Source of the DNA: WVWN01 sp964563535 | GTDB lineage: Bacteria > RBG-13-66-14 > B26-G2 > WVWN01 | Reading direction: 5' to 3' | Length of the DNA stretch: 5,560 nt | Assembly: GCA_964563535.1 (NCBI GenBank) | Contig: CAZLXP010000138.1 | Location: 1 to 5,560, forward strand | Shown: one piece after another, positions 1-5,560 of the stretch | How positions within the stretch are numbered: the stretch's first letter is position 1 | Layout: each line of letters starts with the position of its first letter | The notes under the pieces: model-generated | Database searches by the model: none | The model's input: the letters and a program-made list of their open reading frames with translations, nothing else | What the model was told of the DNA's origin: nothing | Translations under genes and position numbers: made by a program

Positions 1-474
1 CATAACGGCGCCGCGGCCCCCCTCCGCGCCCTGATAAACGAGCGGCCGCCCCTCCTTGACGGCGACGTCGTTGAGCAAGAACCGCAACCGGAAATTGTCC
101 GAACCGTCGACCAGGACGTCCAAATCGTCGGCGAGGCCGGACATATTCTCCGCGTGGGCGAAAGCCACCACGGCCTCGGCGCGGACGTCGCGGTTGATTT
201 CGGCGATGCGGCGCGCGGCCGCTACCGCCTTGGGTACCAGCTCCGCGGCGTCGCCCTCGTCGTAGAGCTGGGTGCGGTGGAGGTCCAGCACGTCGACGAC
301 GTCGCGGTCCACCAGCCGGAGGTAGCCGACGCCGGCGCGGGCGAGTATCTGGGCGTGCGCGGCGCCGGTGCCGCCGACGCCGAAGATGCCGACGCGGCCG
401 GCGCGCACGCGGGCTTGCCCCTCCTTGCCCCACAGGATCTCCTGGTACCGATACTTCCGGGAAGGCCGGGTCAT
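1..474 (-). CDS. ThiF/MoeB/HesA-family E1-like adenylyltransferase, C-terminus cut off by the window
   Basis: The reading frame runs from an ATG at 474 to the window edge, giving 158 codons with no stop; full-length relatives are about 240-350 residues. Family members activate the C-terminus of a small ubiquitin-like sulfur carrier (ThiS, MoaD) or a related substrate as an acyl-adenylate. Visible features are the nucleotide-binding glycine motif GVGGTG (residues 32-37) after a beta strand, the acidic end of the second strand (D56, D58), R67, QLYDE at 69-73, the conserved PK at 81-82, INRDV at 93-97, and DGSDNF at 123-128, where D126 corresponds to the metal-binding aspartate. The pattern is closest to the Bacillus-type ThiF/MoeB-like group. 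The usual N-terminal RYxRQ reads KYRYQ (7-11), and the usual SNLxRQ reads LDLHRT (63-68). Any zinc-binding cysteines would lie beyond the window. The gene begins 2 bases after the radical SAM stop, with no clear Shine-Dalgarno, which suggests translational coupling. No carrier-protein partner is visible. Confidence 0.9.
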   Translation of the reverse strand, partial: MTRPSRKYRYQEILWGKEGQARVRAGRVGIFGVGGTGAAHAQILARAGVGYLRLVDRDVVDVLDLHRTQLYDEGDAAELVPKAVAAARRIAEINRDVRAEAVVAFAHAENMSGLADDLDVLVDGSDNFRLRFLLNDVAVKEGRPLVYQGAEGGRGAVM

Positions 475-476
475 TA

Positions 477-1919
477 TCAGCGCGTACCGCGCACAAGGTG
501 CCGCAGGAAACGGCGCCCCGAGCGCCAGGTCCGTTTCAGCTCGGCCGGATGGGCGAGGACCTGCGCGAACTTGCGGCCCAGGTAACCGAACGACAGGTAA
601 AACTCGCGCCGCGCCCGGTCGCAGAACGCGACGAGCTCCGCCGCCGGGAGGTCGGGACGGTCGACGACGCAGTTGTGTTGGCCCTCGGGCGTCAACCAGT
701 CGGCGAAACAGCTCGCCCGGAGGTATCCGCTTTTGACCGCCCAGCGGTAGAGCGCCGTCCCGGGATAAGCCATCACCGGGAAAAACTGCGCCGTGTCGGG
801 CCGCAGCCTCTTCGCGAACGCCAGCGTCGCCTCCATCGTCTCGCGCGTTTCACCCGGGTTGCCGACCATAAAGCAGCCGTGAATCATGACGCCGGCCTTG
901 GCGGCGTCGGCGAAGAACCGCTCGATGCGGGCGCGGTCCATCCTCTTGTTCATGCCGTCGAGCATTTCGTCGCTGCCGCTCTCGACGCCGACGCACAGCA
1001 GGCGGCAGCCGGCGCCCTTCATCAAGTTCAGGGTCTCGAGGTCGAGGTCGCAGCGGGCGTTCGCGCTCCACTTGAGCTTAAGGCCGGCGGCGGCGATGGC
1101 CCCGCACAACTCCTTCGTGCGGCCGTGGTCGACGGAGAAGGTGTCGTCCTCGAACATGACCTCCCGGACCTCCGGCCAGGTCCGGCGGATAAAACGCAAT
1201 TCCTCGACCACCGCGGCCACGGCCCGCGGCCGATAGGAGTGGCCCGAAAAGGTCTGGGGGTAAACGCAATAGATGCAGCGGTTGGGGCATCCCCGCGCCG
1301 AAAGTATGGTTACGACGGGATAGAGGCTGTGGGCGTAGAAATAATTCCGGACGTCGAGGGAGCGGGCGTACGTCTCGGCCACGAACGGCCACCGGTCGGG
1401 GTCCTCCGGCGCGCGGCCCGGGCCGGCGACCGTTTCGCCGTCGAGGCGCCACGTCACCCCCGGCACGGCGCCCGGGTTGGCGCCCCCGGCCAGCGCGTCG
1501 GCCAGCTCGAGGACCGTCCCCTCGTACTCGCCGCGCAACACGCCGTCGAGCCACGGATACTCGTCCAGCGTCTGGCCGGGGAGGGCGGAGACGTGGGGGC
1601 CTACGAGCACGGCTTTCAATCTCGGGTTCCTCTCCTGGAGGACGCGCGCGACGCCGGCGTCGTTGGCAATGCTGGGCGTGCTGGTGTCGACGACGGCCAG
1701 CTCGTGCGCGGCCGCGGCGGCGGCGACGCGCTCCAGCGACCATCGTTCGTCCGCGGGGGCGTCGATAAGGGTTACGTCGTGGCCCGCGCGGCTCGCCGCC
1801 CCCGCGGCGTACGAAAGCCACATCGGGTAATACATCGTCCCGCTCTTGGTCACCGCCGGGCTCCGCTGCTCGCGGGAGAACTTGGGGAGGAAGGGGGGGT
1901 TTAAGAACAGTATCCTCAT
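477..1919 (-). CDS. Radical SAM protein with N-terminal cobalamin-binding-type domain
   Basis: This 480-residue protein has the layout of B12-type (class B-like, COG1032) radical SAM enzymes. Residues 1-150 form a Rossmann-like cobalamin-binding-type domain, with LFLNPP at 4-9, GPHVSALP at 107-114 and RGEYEG at 129-134. The classical DxHxxG cobalamin-ligating motif is not visible, so B12 may bind base-off without a histidine ligand, or not at all. The radical SAM barrel follows, with the cluster cysteines C211, C215 and C218 (CPNRCIYC). Later strands are marked by FEDD (257-260), GVESG (311-315), GCFMVGNPGET (348-358) and AYPGT (384-388). The C-terminal 70 residues are basic and rich in aromatic residues. 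The segment at 14-37, with QRSP, TKSG and YYPMWLSYA, resembles radical SAM proteins found near envelope and lipid genes. The substrate cannot be read from sequence. Families of this build include lipid-modifying enzymes (archaeal GDGT ring synthases, hopanoid HpnJ), methyltransferases and RNA- or peptide-modifying enzymes. The ATG at 1919 lies 18 bases after the zinc-ribbon stop and has no clear Shine-Dalgarno. Confidence 0.93.
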   Translation of the reverse strand: MRILFLNPPFLPKFSREQRSPAVTKSGTMYYPMWLSYAAGAASRAGHDVTLIDAPADERWSLERVAAAAAAHELAVVDTSTPSIANDAGVARVLQERNPRLKAVLVGPHVSALPGQTLDEYPWLDGVLRGEYEGTVLELADALAGGANPGAVPGVTWRLDGETVAGPGRAPEDPDRWPFVAETYARSLDVRNYFYAHSLYPVVTILSARGCPNRCIYCVYPQTFSGHSYRPRAVAAVVEELRFIRRTWPEVREVMFEDDTFSVDHGRTKELCGAIAAAGLKLKWSANARCDLDLETLNLMKGAGCRLLCVGVESGSDEMLDGMNKRMDRARIERFFADAAKAGVMIHGCFMVGNPGETRETMEATLAFAKRLRPDTAQFFPVMAYPGTALYRWAVKSGYLRASCFADWLTPEGQHNCVVDRPDLPAAELVAFCDRARREFYLSFGYLGRKFAQVLAHPAELKRTWRSGRRFLRHLVRGTR

Positions 1920-1937
1920 AGCCGTGGCGCCGGGTCG

Positions 1938-2654
1938 CTACTCCTCGACGACGGATAAGATAAACCGGCCGCAGGACTCGCACCGGTACAACCGGCCGCC
2001 GCCGCGCAATTCGGCCAAGATTTGGGCCGGAACGTTGACGTAACAACCGCGGCACACGCCGGCCGCGGCCACGGCAAAGGCGCCGCCGTCGTAACGCTCG
2101 GACAAACGCGCGTATTCCGCGCGCACCTGCTGCGACAGGCTCGGTATCAACCGCTTGCGCTTCTCCTCCACCTCGACGAGCTGCACCTCGACGTCCTCCA
2201 GCCGCGCGTTCGCTTCTTGGTTGGCGGCGGCAACGTCGGCCTCAAGCTGCTCGAGCCCCCGGCGGTTCTCGTCGATTACGCGCTGCGCCTTCTCGACGTC
2301 GTCCAACAGCTCGAGCAATTTGTCTTCCGCTCGCGAGATATTTTCCTTGACGAGGGCGATCTCGTGTTGGAGGCTCTGGTATTCCTTGTTGGTCTTGACC
2401 GAGTCCAGCTGCGCCCGGTACTTCCCCAAAAGCTGGGTCTTATCGTCCACCGAAGCCTCCAGCGTCCGCCTTTCGCGCTGGGCGCGCTCGAGGCCCCGAT
2501 GGAGCCGGTCGAATTCCTCCCGCCGGGTGGCGAGCTGCCTTTCCCTTTCCGCGGCCTCAGCCGGCAACGCCGCGGCCAGGGCGTCGAGTTCTCTCTTGCG
2601 GGCGTCCAGTCCGCACAAGGCCGTCAAAATGTCGAAATCACTTTTATTTTCCAT
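1938..2654 (-). CDS. Coiled-coil C4 zinc-ribbon protein (COG1579 / DUF164 / CdsZ-FlgZ type)
   Basis: The 238-residue protein has a long charged helical hairpin (about residues 15-185, rich in E, K, R, L, A and Q) and a C-terminal zinc ribbon. The ribbon has CRGC (C201, C204) and CESCGRFI (C225, C228) about 20 residues apart. The hallmark of the family, KTNKEYQSLQHEI, lies at 87-99 near the hairpin. Length and order of parts are normal. Family members are cytosolic and of largely unknown role; studied examples are FlgZ (HP0958) of Helicobacter, which binds RpoN and flagellin mRNA, and CdsZ (CT398) of Chlamydia, linked to type III secretion and RpoN. Neither context is present here. The start ATG at 2654 is preceded by AGGT four bases upstream (2659-2662), and the gene begins 12 bases after the reductase stop. 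Its presence between a lipid reductase and a radical SAM gene may reflect simple co-transcription. Confidence 0.92.
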   Translation of the reverse strand: MENKSDFDILTALCGLDARKRELDALAAALPAEAAERERQLATRREEFDRLHRGLERAQRERRTLEASVDDKTQLLGKYRAQLDSVKTNKEYQSLQHEIALVKENISRAEDKLLELLDDVEKAQRVIDENRRGLEQLEADVAAANQEANARLEDVEVQLVEVEEKRKRLIPSLSQQVRAEYARLSERYDGGAFAVAAAGVCRGCYVNVPAQILAELRGGGRLYRCESCGRFILSVVEE

Positions 2655-2658
2655 CGCG

Positions 2659-2662
2659 ACCT
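2659..2662 (-). promoter_or_regulatory. Ribosome-binding site of the zinc-ribbon gene
   Basis: On the minus strand AGGT stands four bases before the ATG at 2654, inside the 12-base gap after the reductase stop. It is a short, partial Shine-Dalgarno, but it supports this ATG as the start. Confidence 0.45.
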
Positions 2663-2666
2663 ACGT

Positions 2667-3872
2667 TTAATCGAGCAGGTGTCGCAGCCGCAACATCAGT
2701 TTGGGGTTCTTGACGAGAGCCTTTAAAAAAGTCGCGAATATCTCCGACGATTTGACCTTGCTCACTTCCAGCTTGTCCCGCAGAATTTCGACGGTGTCGT
2801 CCAGCTCGCCGTCCTTCATCGCTAAAATTACCCGGCGGACTTTATAATGCTGTTTATAGCGCCGGCCGTAAGTATCCATCCATTCTTCCTGATAGCCGTC
2901 GAGCTCGCGCGCCAGGTCGCCGCCGCCCAGGCCCCGGCAAATGGCGCCCGCCGCAAGCTGGCCCGCCATCAGCGCCTGGCAAATCCCCTCCCCCGAGAAC
3001 GGGTCCGACTGCCGCGCCGCGTCCCCCACGAGGGCGACGTATCCGTTCGTTATCCTCGGCAGCGGCTTGGAGGCCGGGACGGCGCCGGACCGCACGGCGA
3101 CGACCTTGGCGTCCGGAAAGCGCCCGGCGACGAACGCGTCGAGGTAATGGAAGGGGCCGCGGCCCCCCGCCTCCGTGGGAGTGATGCCGACCCCCGCCGC
3201 GTGCAAGCCGCGCCCCTTCGGGAACACCCAGGCGTATCCGCCGGGGGCGTAACACCGCCCCAGAAAGAAATGGATGTAGTCGGGGGGCTCTTCGGGGGCG
3301 TCGGCCAGGATATATTCGGCGCACACGTCCACGTCGCCGGGCGAGATCGCGGTCGCGAGCCCCGCGGCCCGACCCACCGCGGATTCGATGCCGTCCGCGC
3401 CCACCAAAGCCCGGCAGGAGACGGTCCGGCGCAAACGGCCCTCGTGGACGACGTCGACGTCGACGCGGCCGTCCGCGAACCGCACGTCGCGGCCCTCGGC
3501 GCCCGGAAGCGTCGTCGCCCCGGCCTCGGCGGCCCGGGCGAACAAGTCGCGCTCGAATATCTCCCGATCTAAAATATACCCGACGTCGGCGTAATCCCGC
3601 CGGACCGTAATGCCCGAGGGCGAATGGCCCATGCCGCCGTTGACGACGGCGCTCACCCACCTCGGCTCGAGCTCGAGCAGCGACTCGAACTTTTGTCGGG
3701 GCACGCCTTCGCCGCAGCGCACCGGCTGACCGACCTCTCTCTTCCGCTCGAGCACCAGGGTTTTGAGGCCGGCGCTCGCCAACGACAACGCCGCGGCCGA
3801 ACCCCCGGGGCCGCCCCCCACGACGACCGCGTCGTATCTCTCCTTAAGCGCTTCTTCCGCGTACGAAACCAT
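2667..3872 (-). CDS. Geranylgeranyl reductase-family FAD-dependent oxidoreductase
   Basis: This 401-residue flavoprotein belongs to the GGR family, which saturates prenyl double bonds in archaeal ether lipids, (bacterio)chlorophyll side chains or menaquinone. Residues 13-44 form the dinucleotide-binding fold: GGGPGG at 19-24, ending in E42 for the ribose. The family cysteine motif PVRCGEG is at 50-56, GYILDREIFERDL at 98-110, and the second FAD motif GADGIES at 158-164. The substrate-pocket motif GYAWVFPKG, YxWxFPxG of archaeal GGRs, is at 212-220. The third FAD motif is VGDAARQSDPFSGEGI at 282-297. The helical C-terminus (about 340-401), with KNPKLMLRLRHLL, also fits the family. No membrane segment is obvious; GGRs are peripheral. 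The ATG at 3872 lies 4 bases after the UbiA stop with a poor Shine-Dalgarno, so translation is probably coupled to that gene. Pairing with a UbiA prenyltransferase and a head-group transferase favours a prenyl-lipid substrate. Menaquinone or another prenylated quinone remains possible, and specificity cannot be read from sequence. Confidence 0.92.
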   Translation of the reverse strand: MVSYAEEALKERYDAVVVGGGPGGSAAALSLASAGLKTLVLERKREVGQPVRCGEGVPRQKFESLLELEPRWVSAVVNGGMGHSPSGITVRRDYADVGYILDREIFERDLFARAAEAGATTLPGAEGRDVRFADGRVDVDVVHEGRLRRTVSCRALVGADGIESAVGRAAGLATAISPGDVDVCAEYILADAPEEPPDYIHFFLGRCYAPGGYAWVFPKGRGLHAAGVGITPTEAGGRGPFHYLDAFVAGRFPDAKVVAVRSGAVPASKPLPRITNGYVALVGDAARQSDPFSGEGICQALMAGQLAAGAICRGLGGGDLARELDGYQEEWMDTYGRRYKQHYKVRRVILAMKDGELDDTVEILRDKLEVSKVKSSEIFATFLKALVKNPKLMLRLRHLLD

Positions 3873-3876
3873 AGCT

Positions 3877-4737
3877 TCAGAAAAGGACCTCGCCGTAAGT
3901 CCCGGCGAAAAATAGGAATATCAAGAACTTCATCATCCGCGCCGTCGAACCGGCCAACAACGGGTCCGGTTCGCGACGCCTGAGATTTAATACCGTATAA
4001 AACGCCATAAGGCCGCCTACGGCCGCCACCAGCGTTAGATACCGCCGCGAATAACCGCCGACGAAATAGGGGATAAAGGATACCGCCGTCGCGGCCAACG
4101 CGAACCCGCCCGCCACCGCCACCGGCAACCGTCCGCCGCCGGCGGCAATGGTCTTCCTCCCCGCCACCTCGTCGCCGCGCCGGTTCTCGACGTCCCTGAA
4201 AATACTCGCCGATATCGCGACCAAGCCGCCCACGGCCGCGGCGACTACGGGCGAACCGGCGCCGCCGTCGAGGCCGAACCACCCGTAGCACACGGGAAGC
4301 GCCACCACGCTCGCGGCGAGGATGTTGCGCGCGAAATACGCTTCATCGAAAAAATAATCGAGCAGTAAAACGATCGCCGCCGTAAGGAACGCGGCGGCGA
4401 AGGGGCGCGGGCCGAGATAGGCGGCCGCGGCTAAGCCGGCCCCGAGCAATATATAGCCCAACCACTTGGCTTCGCCGGGGCGAACCAGGCCGCGGGCGAT
4501 GGGGTTGCCGGGGCTTACCAGCACGCGCGTGCGCCGGTGGAACCAATCGCCGTTGACGAAGGCGCCGGCTATTACCGTCGCGACGGCGGCGGCGCCGAGC
4601 GCCACGTTGCCGCGCCCCGGGCCGCCGGCGAGCCGCGCGCCGAGGCCGGCGCCGGCGAAAGCCACCCCCCAGTCCGCGGGCCTGACCAAACGAAAGAAGC
4701 CCAGCGCCGCGGCGTTCGGGTCCCGTCTACGAACCAT
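3877..4737 (-). CDS. UbiA-family membrane prenyltransferase with eroded first Asp motif
   Basis: The product is 286 residues from the ATG at 4737 and very hydrophobic, with about eight or nine membrane helices. UbiA enzymes move a prenyl chain from a diphosphate to an acceptor such as geranylgeranylglyceryl phosphate, an aromatic ring or heme. Two cytosolic acidic motifs bind Mg-diphosphate. The second is well kept: RDVENRRGDEVAGRKT (181-196), D182 and D189 present, with N185 at the middle acidic position. The first, normally NDxxDxxxD, reads GDWFHRRTR (63-71): D64 remains, but H67 and R71 replace the other two aspartates. The following P-x-x-P-I-x-x-G (76-83) still aligns with the family RPxRPIPSG. 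A TTG at 4782 would extend the frame 15 residues, but the ATG has a GGAG five bases upstream and leaves the first membrane helix intact, so I prefer it. The reductase gene follows after 4 bases. By context it could be a DGGGP synthase-like lipid enzyme; quinone or other prenylation is the alternative. Confidence 0.85.
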   Translation of the reverse strand: MVRRRDPNAAALGFFRLVRPADWGVAFAGAGLGARLAGGPGRGNVALGAAAVATVIAGAFVNGDWFHRRTRVLVSPGNPIARGLVRPGEAKWLGYILLGAGLAAAAYLGPRPFAAAFLTAAIVLLLDYFFDEAYFARNILAASVVALPVCYGWFGLDGGAGSPVVAAAVGGLVAISASIFRDVENRRGDEVAGRKTIAAGGGRLPVAVAGGFALAATAVSFIPYFVGGYSRRYLTLVAAVGGLMAFYTVLNLRRREPDPLLAGSTARMMKFLIFLFFAGTYGEVLF

Positions 4738-4742
4738 AATAT

Positions 4743-4746
4743 CTCC
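4743..4746 (-). promoter_or_regulatory. Ribosome-binding site deciding the UbiA-family start
   Basis: On the minus strand GGAG lies five bases before the ATG at 4737. It is the best Shine-Dalgarno in the window. It favours this ATG over the upstream in-frame TTG at 4782, which overlaps the stop of the preceding gene. The two starts differ by 15 residues. Confidence 0.65.
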
Positions 4747-4778
4747 GGCCTGCGGAAAATGACGCGCCACTCGCGCCG

Positions 4779-5384
4779 TCAACTTTCATGTCGCGACGAA
4801 GCGAGCTTGGCCCGGGTGTAGACTATCCGATGAATAGCCGTGACGTGCGAAAACACCGCCAAAAGCAAGAGGGCCACGAAAGCGCCGTATCCCCCGACCA
4901 GATAACCTAGCGCGAGCAGGATTATCCTCTCGGGCCGCTCCATCATACCCACCTTGCAGTCGGCTATCAAACTCTCGGCCCGCGCTTTGACGTACGACAC
5001 GAACAGCGAGCCCGTCAAAACCAGGACCGTAAGGACGGCCATAGTTTTATCGCGGCCCGCGGCGTAAAAATAGACCAGCCCCGTAAGGTAGGCCGCCTCG
5101 CTGTAGCGGTCGATGACGGAATCCATAAACGCGCCGAACGGGCTGCCGCGCCCCGCAGCGCGCGCCACGGCGCCGTCGACCATGTCGGCGAAGCCCGCGG
5201 CCAACACGAGCACCGCGCCGGTGCGCAGCCGGCCCCGGGCGAAGGCCAAGCCCGCACATACCGCCAACGCCAACCCGAGCAGCGTAAAAACCGTAGGGCT
5301 TATGCCGAGCCGGCCGATTAAACGGGCCGGCGGATACAGCACCTTTCTACTTAGCCGCCGGCCTAGCTCGCTGAACGCTCGCAA
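4779..5384 (-). CDS. CDP-alcohol phosphatidyltransferase, inositol-phosphate (PIP/AIP synthase)-like
   Basis: This 201-residue integral membrane enzyme transfers a phosphatidyl-type group from a CDP-linked lipid to an alcohol. The full family signature D(x)2DG(x)2AR(x)8G(x)3D(x)3D is present without a mismatch: D67, D70, G71, A74, R75, G84, D88 and D92, the four aspartates holding two metals. The C-terminal half carries SYVKARAES (130-138) and MERPERIILLALG (148-160). This K-A-R-A-E plus E-R-x-E-R pattern is typical of phosphatidylinositol-phosphate synthases of actinobacteria and archaetidylinositol-phosphate synthases of archaea, which accept L-myo-inositol 1-phosphate. Length is normal and several hydrophobic helices are evident. 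The longest frame begins with TTG at 5384, 12 bases after the preceding stop and in the same frame, with no visible Shine-Dalgarno; a GTG at 5342 (residue 15) is an alternative. The first 30 residues resemble the amphipathic N-terminus of the family, which favours the longer form. The lipid donor, diacyl or prenyl ether, cannot be told from sequence. Confidence 0.9.
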   Translation of the reverse strand: MRAFSELGRRLSRKVLYPPARLIGRLGISPTVFTLLGLALAVCAGLAFARGRLRTGAVLVLAAGFADMVDGAVARAAGRGSPFGAFMDSVIDRYSEAAYLTGLVYFYAAGRDKTMAVLTVLVLTGSLFVSYVKARAESLIADCKVGMMERPERIILLALGYLVGGYGAFVALLLLAVFSHVTAIHRIVYTRAKLASSRHES

Positions 5385-5396
5385 TTCGCGTAAACT

Positions 5397-5560
5397 TTAA
5401 GAAGTACCGGCCTCCGCCGGTTTCTCCGACAACCGTTGAGCCTTGTCGATCTTATCTTGGACTAGGAAATTAATCACCACATCGTACTCCGCGGGGGTAG
5501 CGATGATGAAGCTTTCCACGCCTAGCGGCTTCAGTATCGGGTCGTTCTTGGGAATCTTCT
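5397..5560 (-). CDS. C-terminal end of an unrecognised gene, cut by the window edge
   Basis: An open frame enters at the right edge and stops with TAA at 5397-5399, leaving 53 complete codons. The piece has a compact hydrophobic stretch (VESFIIATPAEYDVVINFLV) followed by a charged tail rich in K, D, E and A, ending in AGTS. I do not recognise the family. The stop is 12 bases before the TTG of the CDP-alcohol transferase and in the same frame, so this is probably the preceding gene of the operon. Since archaeal and actinobacterial inositol-phospholipid pathways need inositol-phosphate synthase, such an enzyme would be a logical neighbour, but nothing in these residues shows it. Confidence 0.6.
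   Translation of the reverse strand, partial: KIPKNDPILKPLGVESFIIATPAEYDVVINFLVQDKIDKAQRLSEKPAEAGTS

Noticed and set aside
498..1904. A 468-codon open frame on the plus strand, antisense to the radical SAM gene.
   Set aside because: Long antisense frames are expected opposite GC-rich genes. Its translation is rich in R, G, A and P with no recognisable motif, while the minus-strand gene has clear family motifs.
1078..2055. A 325-codon minus-strand frame overlapping the radical SAM and zinc-ribbon genes.
   Set aside because: It is an out-of-frame shadow dominated by arginine and proline, and it conflicts with two well-supported genes.
2022..2726. A 234-codon plus-strand open frame opposite the zinc-ribbon gene.
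   Set aside because: It mirrors the coiled-coil coding sequence and spans the junction with the reductase gene; no family resemblance and no ribosome-binding site.
2847..3572. A 241-codon plus-strand frame opposite the reductase gene.
   Set aside because: It lies wholly inside the GGR-family gene, which carries all FAD and substrate motifs; the translation has no domain I recognise.
4738..4778. Possible terminator or promoter in the 41-base gap, the largest in the window.
   Set aside because: No convincing hairpin with a T run and no clear -10/-35 pair is visible; it contains the ribosome-binding site for the next gene.
4738..4782. TTG start for the UbiA-family gene, overlapping the previous stop.
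   Set aside because: The 15 added residues resemble no family N-terminus, and the downstream ATG has a proper GGAG.

Overview
This GC-rich window holds seven tightly packed protein-coding genes, all on the minus strand, so they read from right to left. Two are cut by the window edges. Gaps are 2 to 41 bases, with no intergenic stretch over 50 bases, no RNA gene, no mobile element and no terminator seen. The layout looks like one polycistronic unit whose promoter lies to the right of the window. Ribosome-binding sites are weak or absent for most genes; the exceptions are a GGAG before the UbiA-family gene and an AGGT before the zinc-ribbon gene. The organism is most likely a bacterium, judged mainly from the coiled-coil zinc-ribbon protein and the Bacillus-type ThiF/MoeB-like protein. 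I cannot assign a phylum. Candidate phyla of the FCB type are a reasonable guess, because such genomes are known to carry archaeal-like isoprenoid-lipid genes.

In transcription order: (1) the last 53 codons of an unrecognised gene (5560-5397); (2) a CDP-alcohol phosphatidyltransferase (5384-4779) whose C-terminal signature fits the inositol-phosphate-using branch (phosphatidyl- or archaetidylinositol-phosphate synthase); (3) a UbiA-family membrane prenyltransferase (4737-3877) with an eroded first aspartate motif; (4) a geranylgeranyl reductase-family flavoprotein (3872-2667); (5) a coiled-coil C4 zinc-ribbon protein (2654-1938); (6) a radical SAM enzyme with an N-terminal cobalamin-binding-type domain (1919-477); (7) the N-terminal part of a ThiF/MoeB/HesA-type E1-like adenylyltransferase (474-1).

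The core of interest is the triplet prenyltransferase, prenyl reductase and CDP-alcohol phosphotransferase. In archaea these three families carry out consecutive steps of ether-lipid assembly: attaching a second prenyl chain, saturating the chains, and adding a polar head group. Side by side in an apparent bacterial operon, they suggest that the organism makes or modifies an isoprenoid lipid, possibly one with an inositol-phosphate head. The radical SAM gene could be a lipid-modifying enzyme or an unrelated passenger. The other families also have ordinary alternatives, such as quinone synthesis for UbiA and the reductase, so the lipid reading is an inference and not something the sequence proves.
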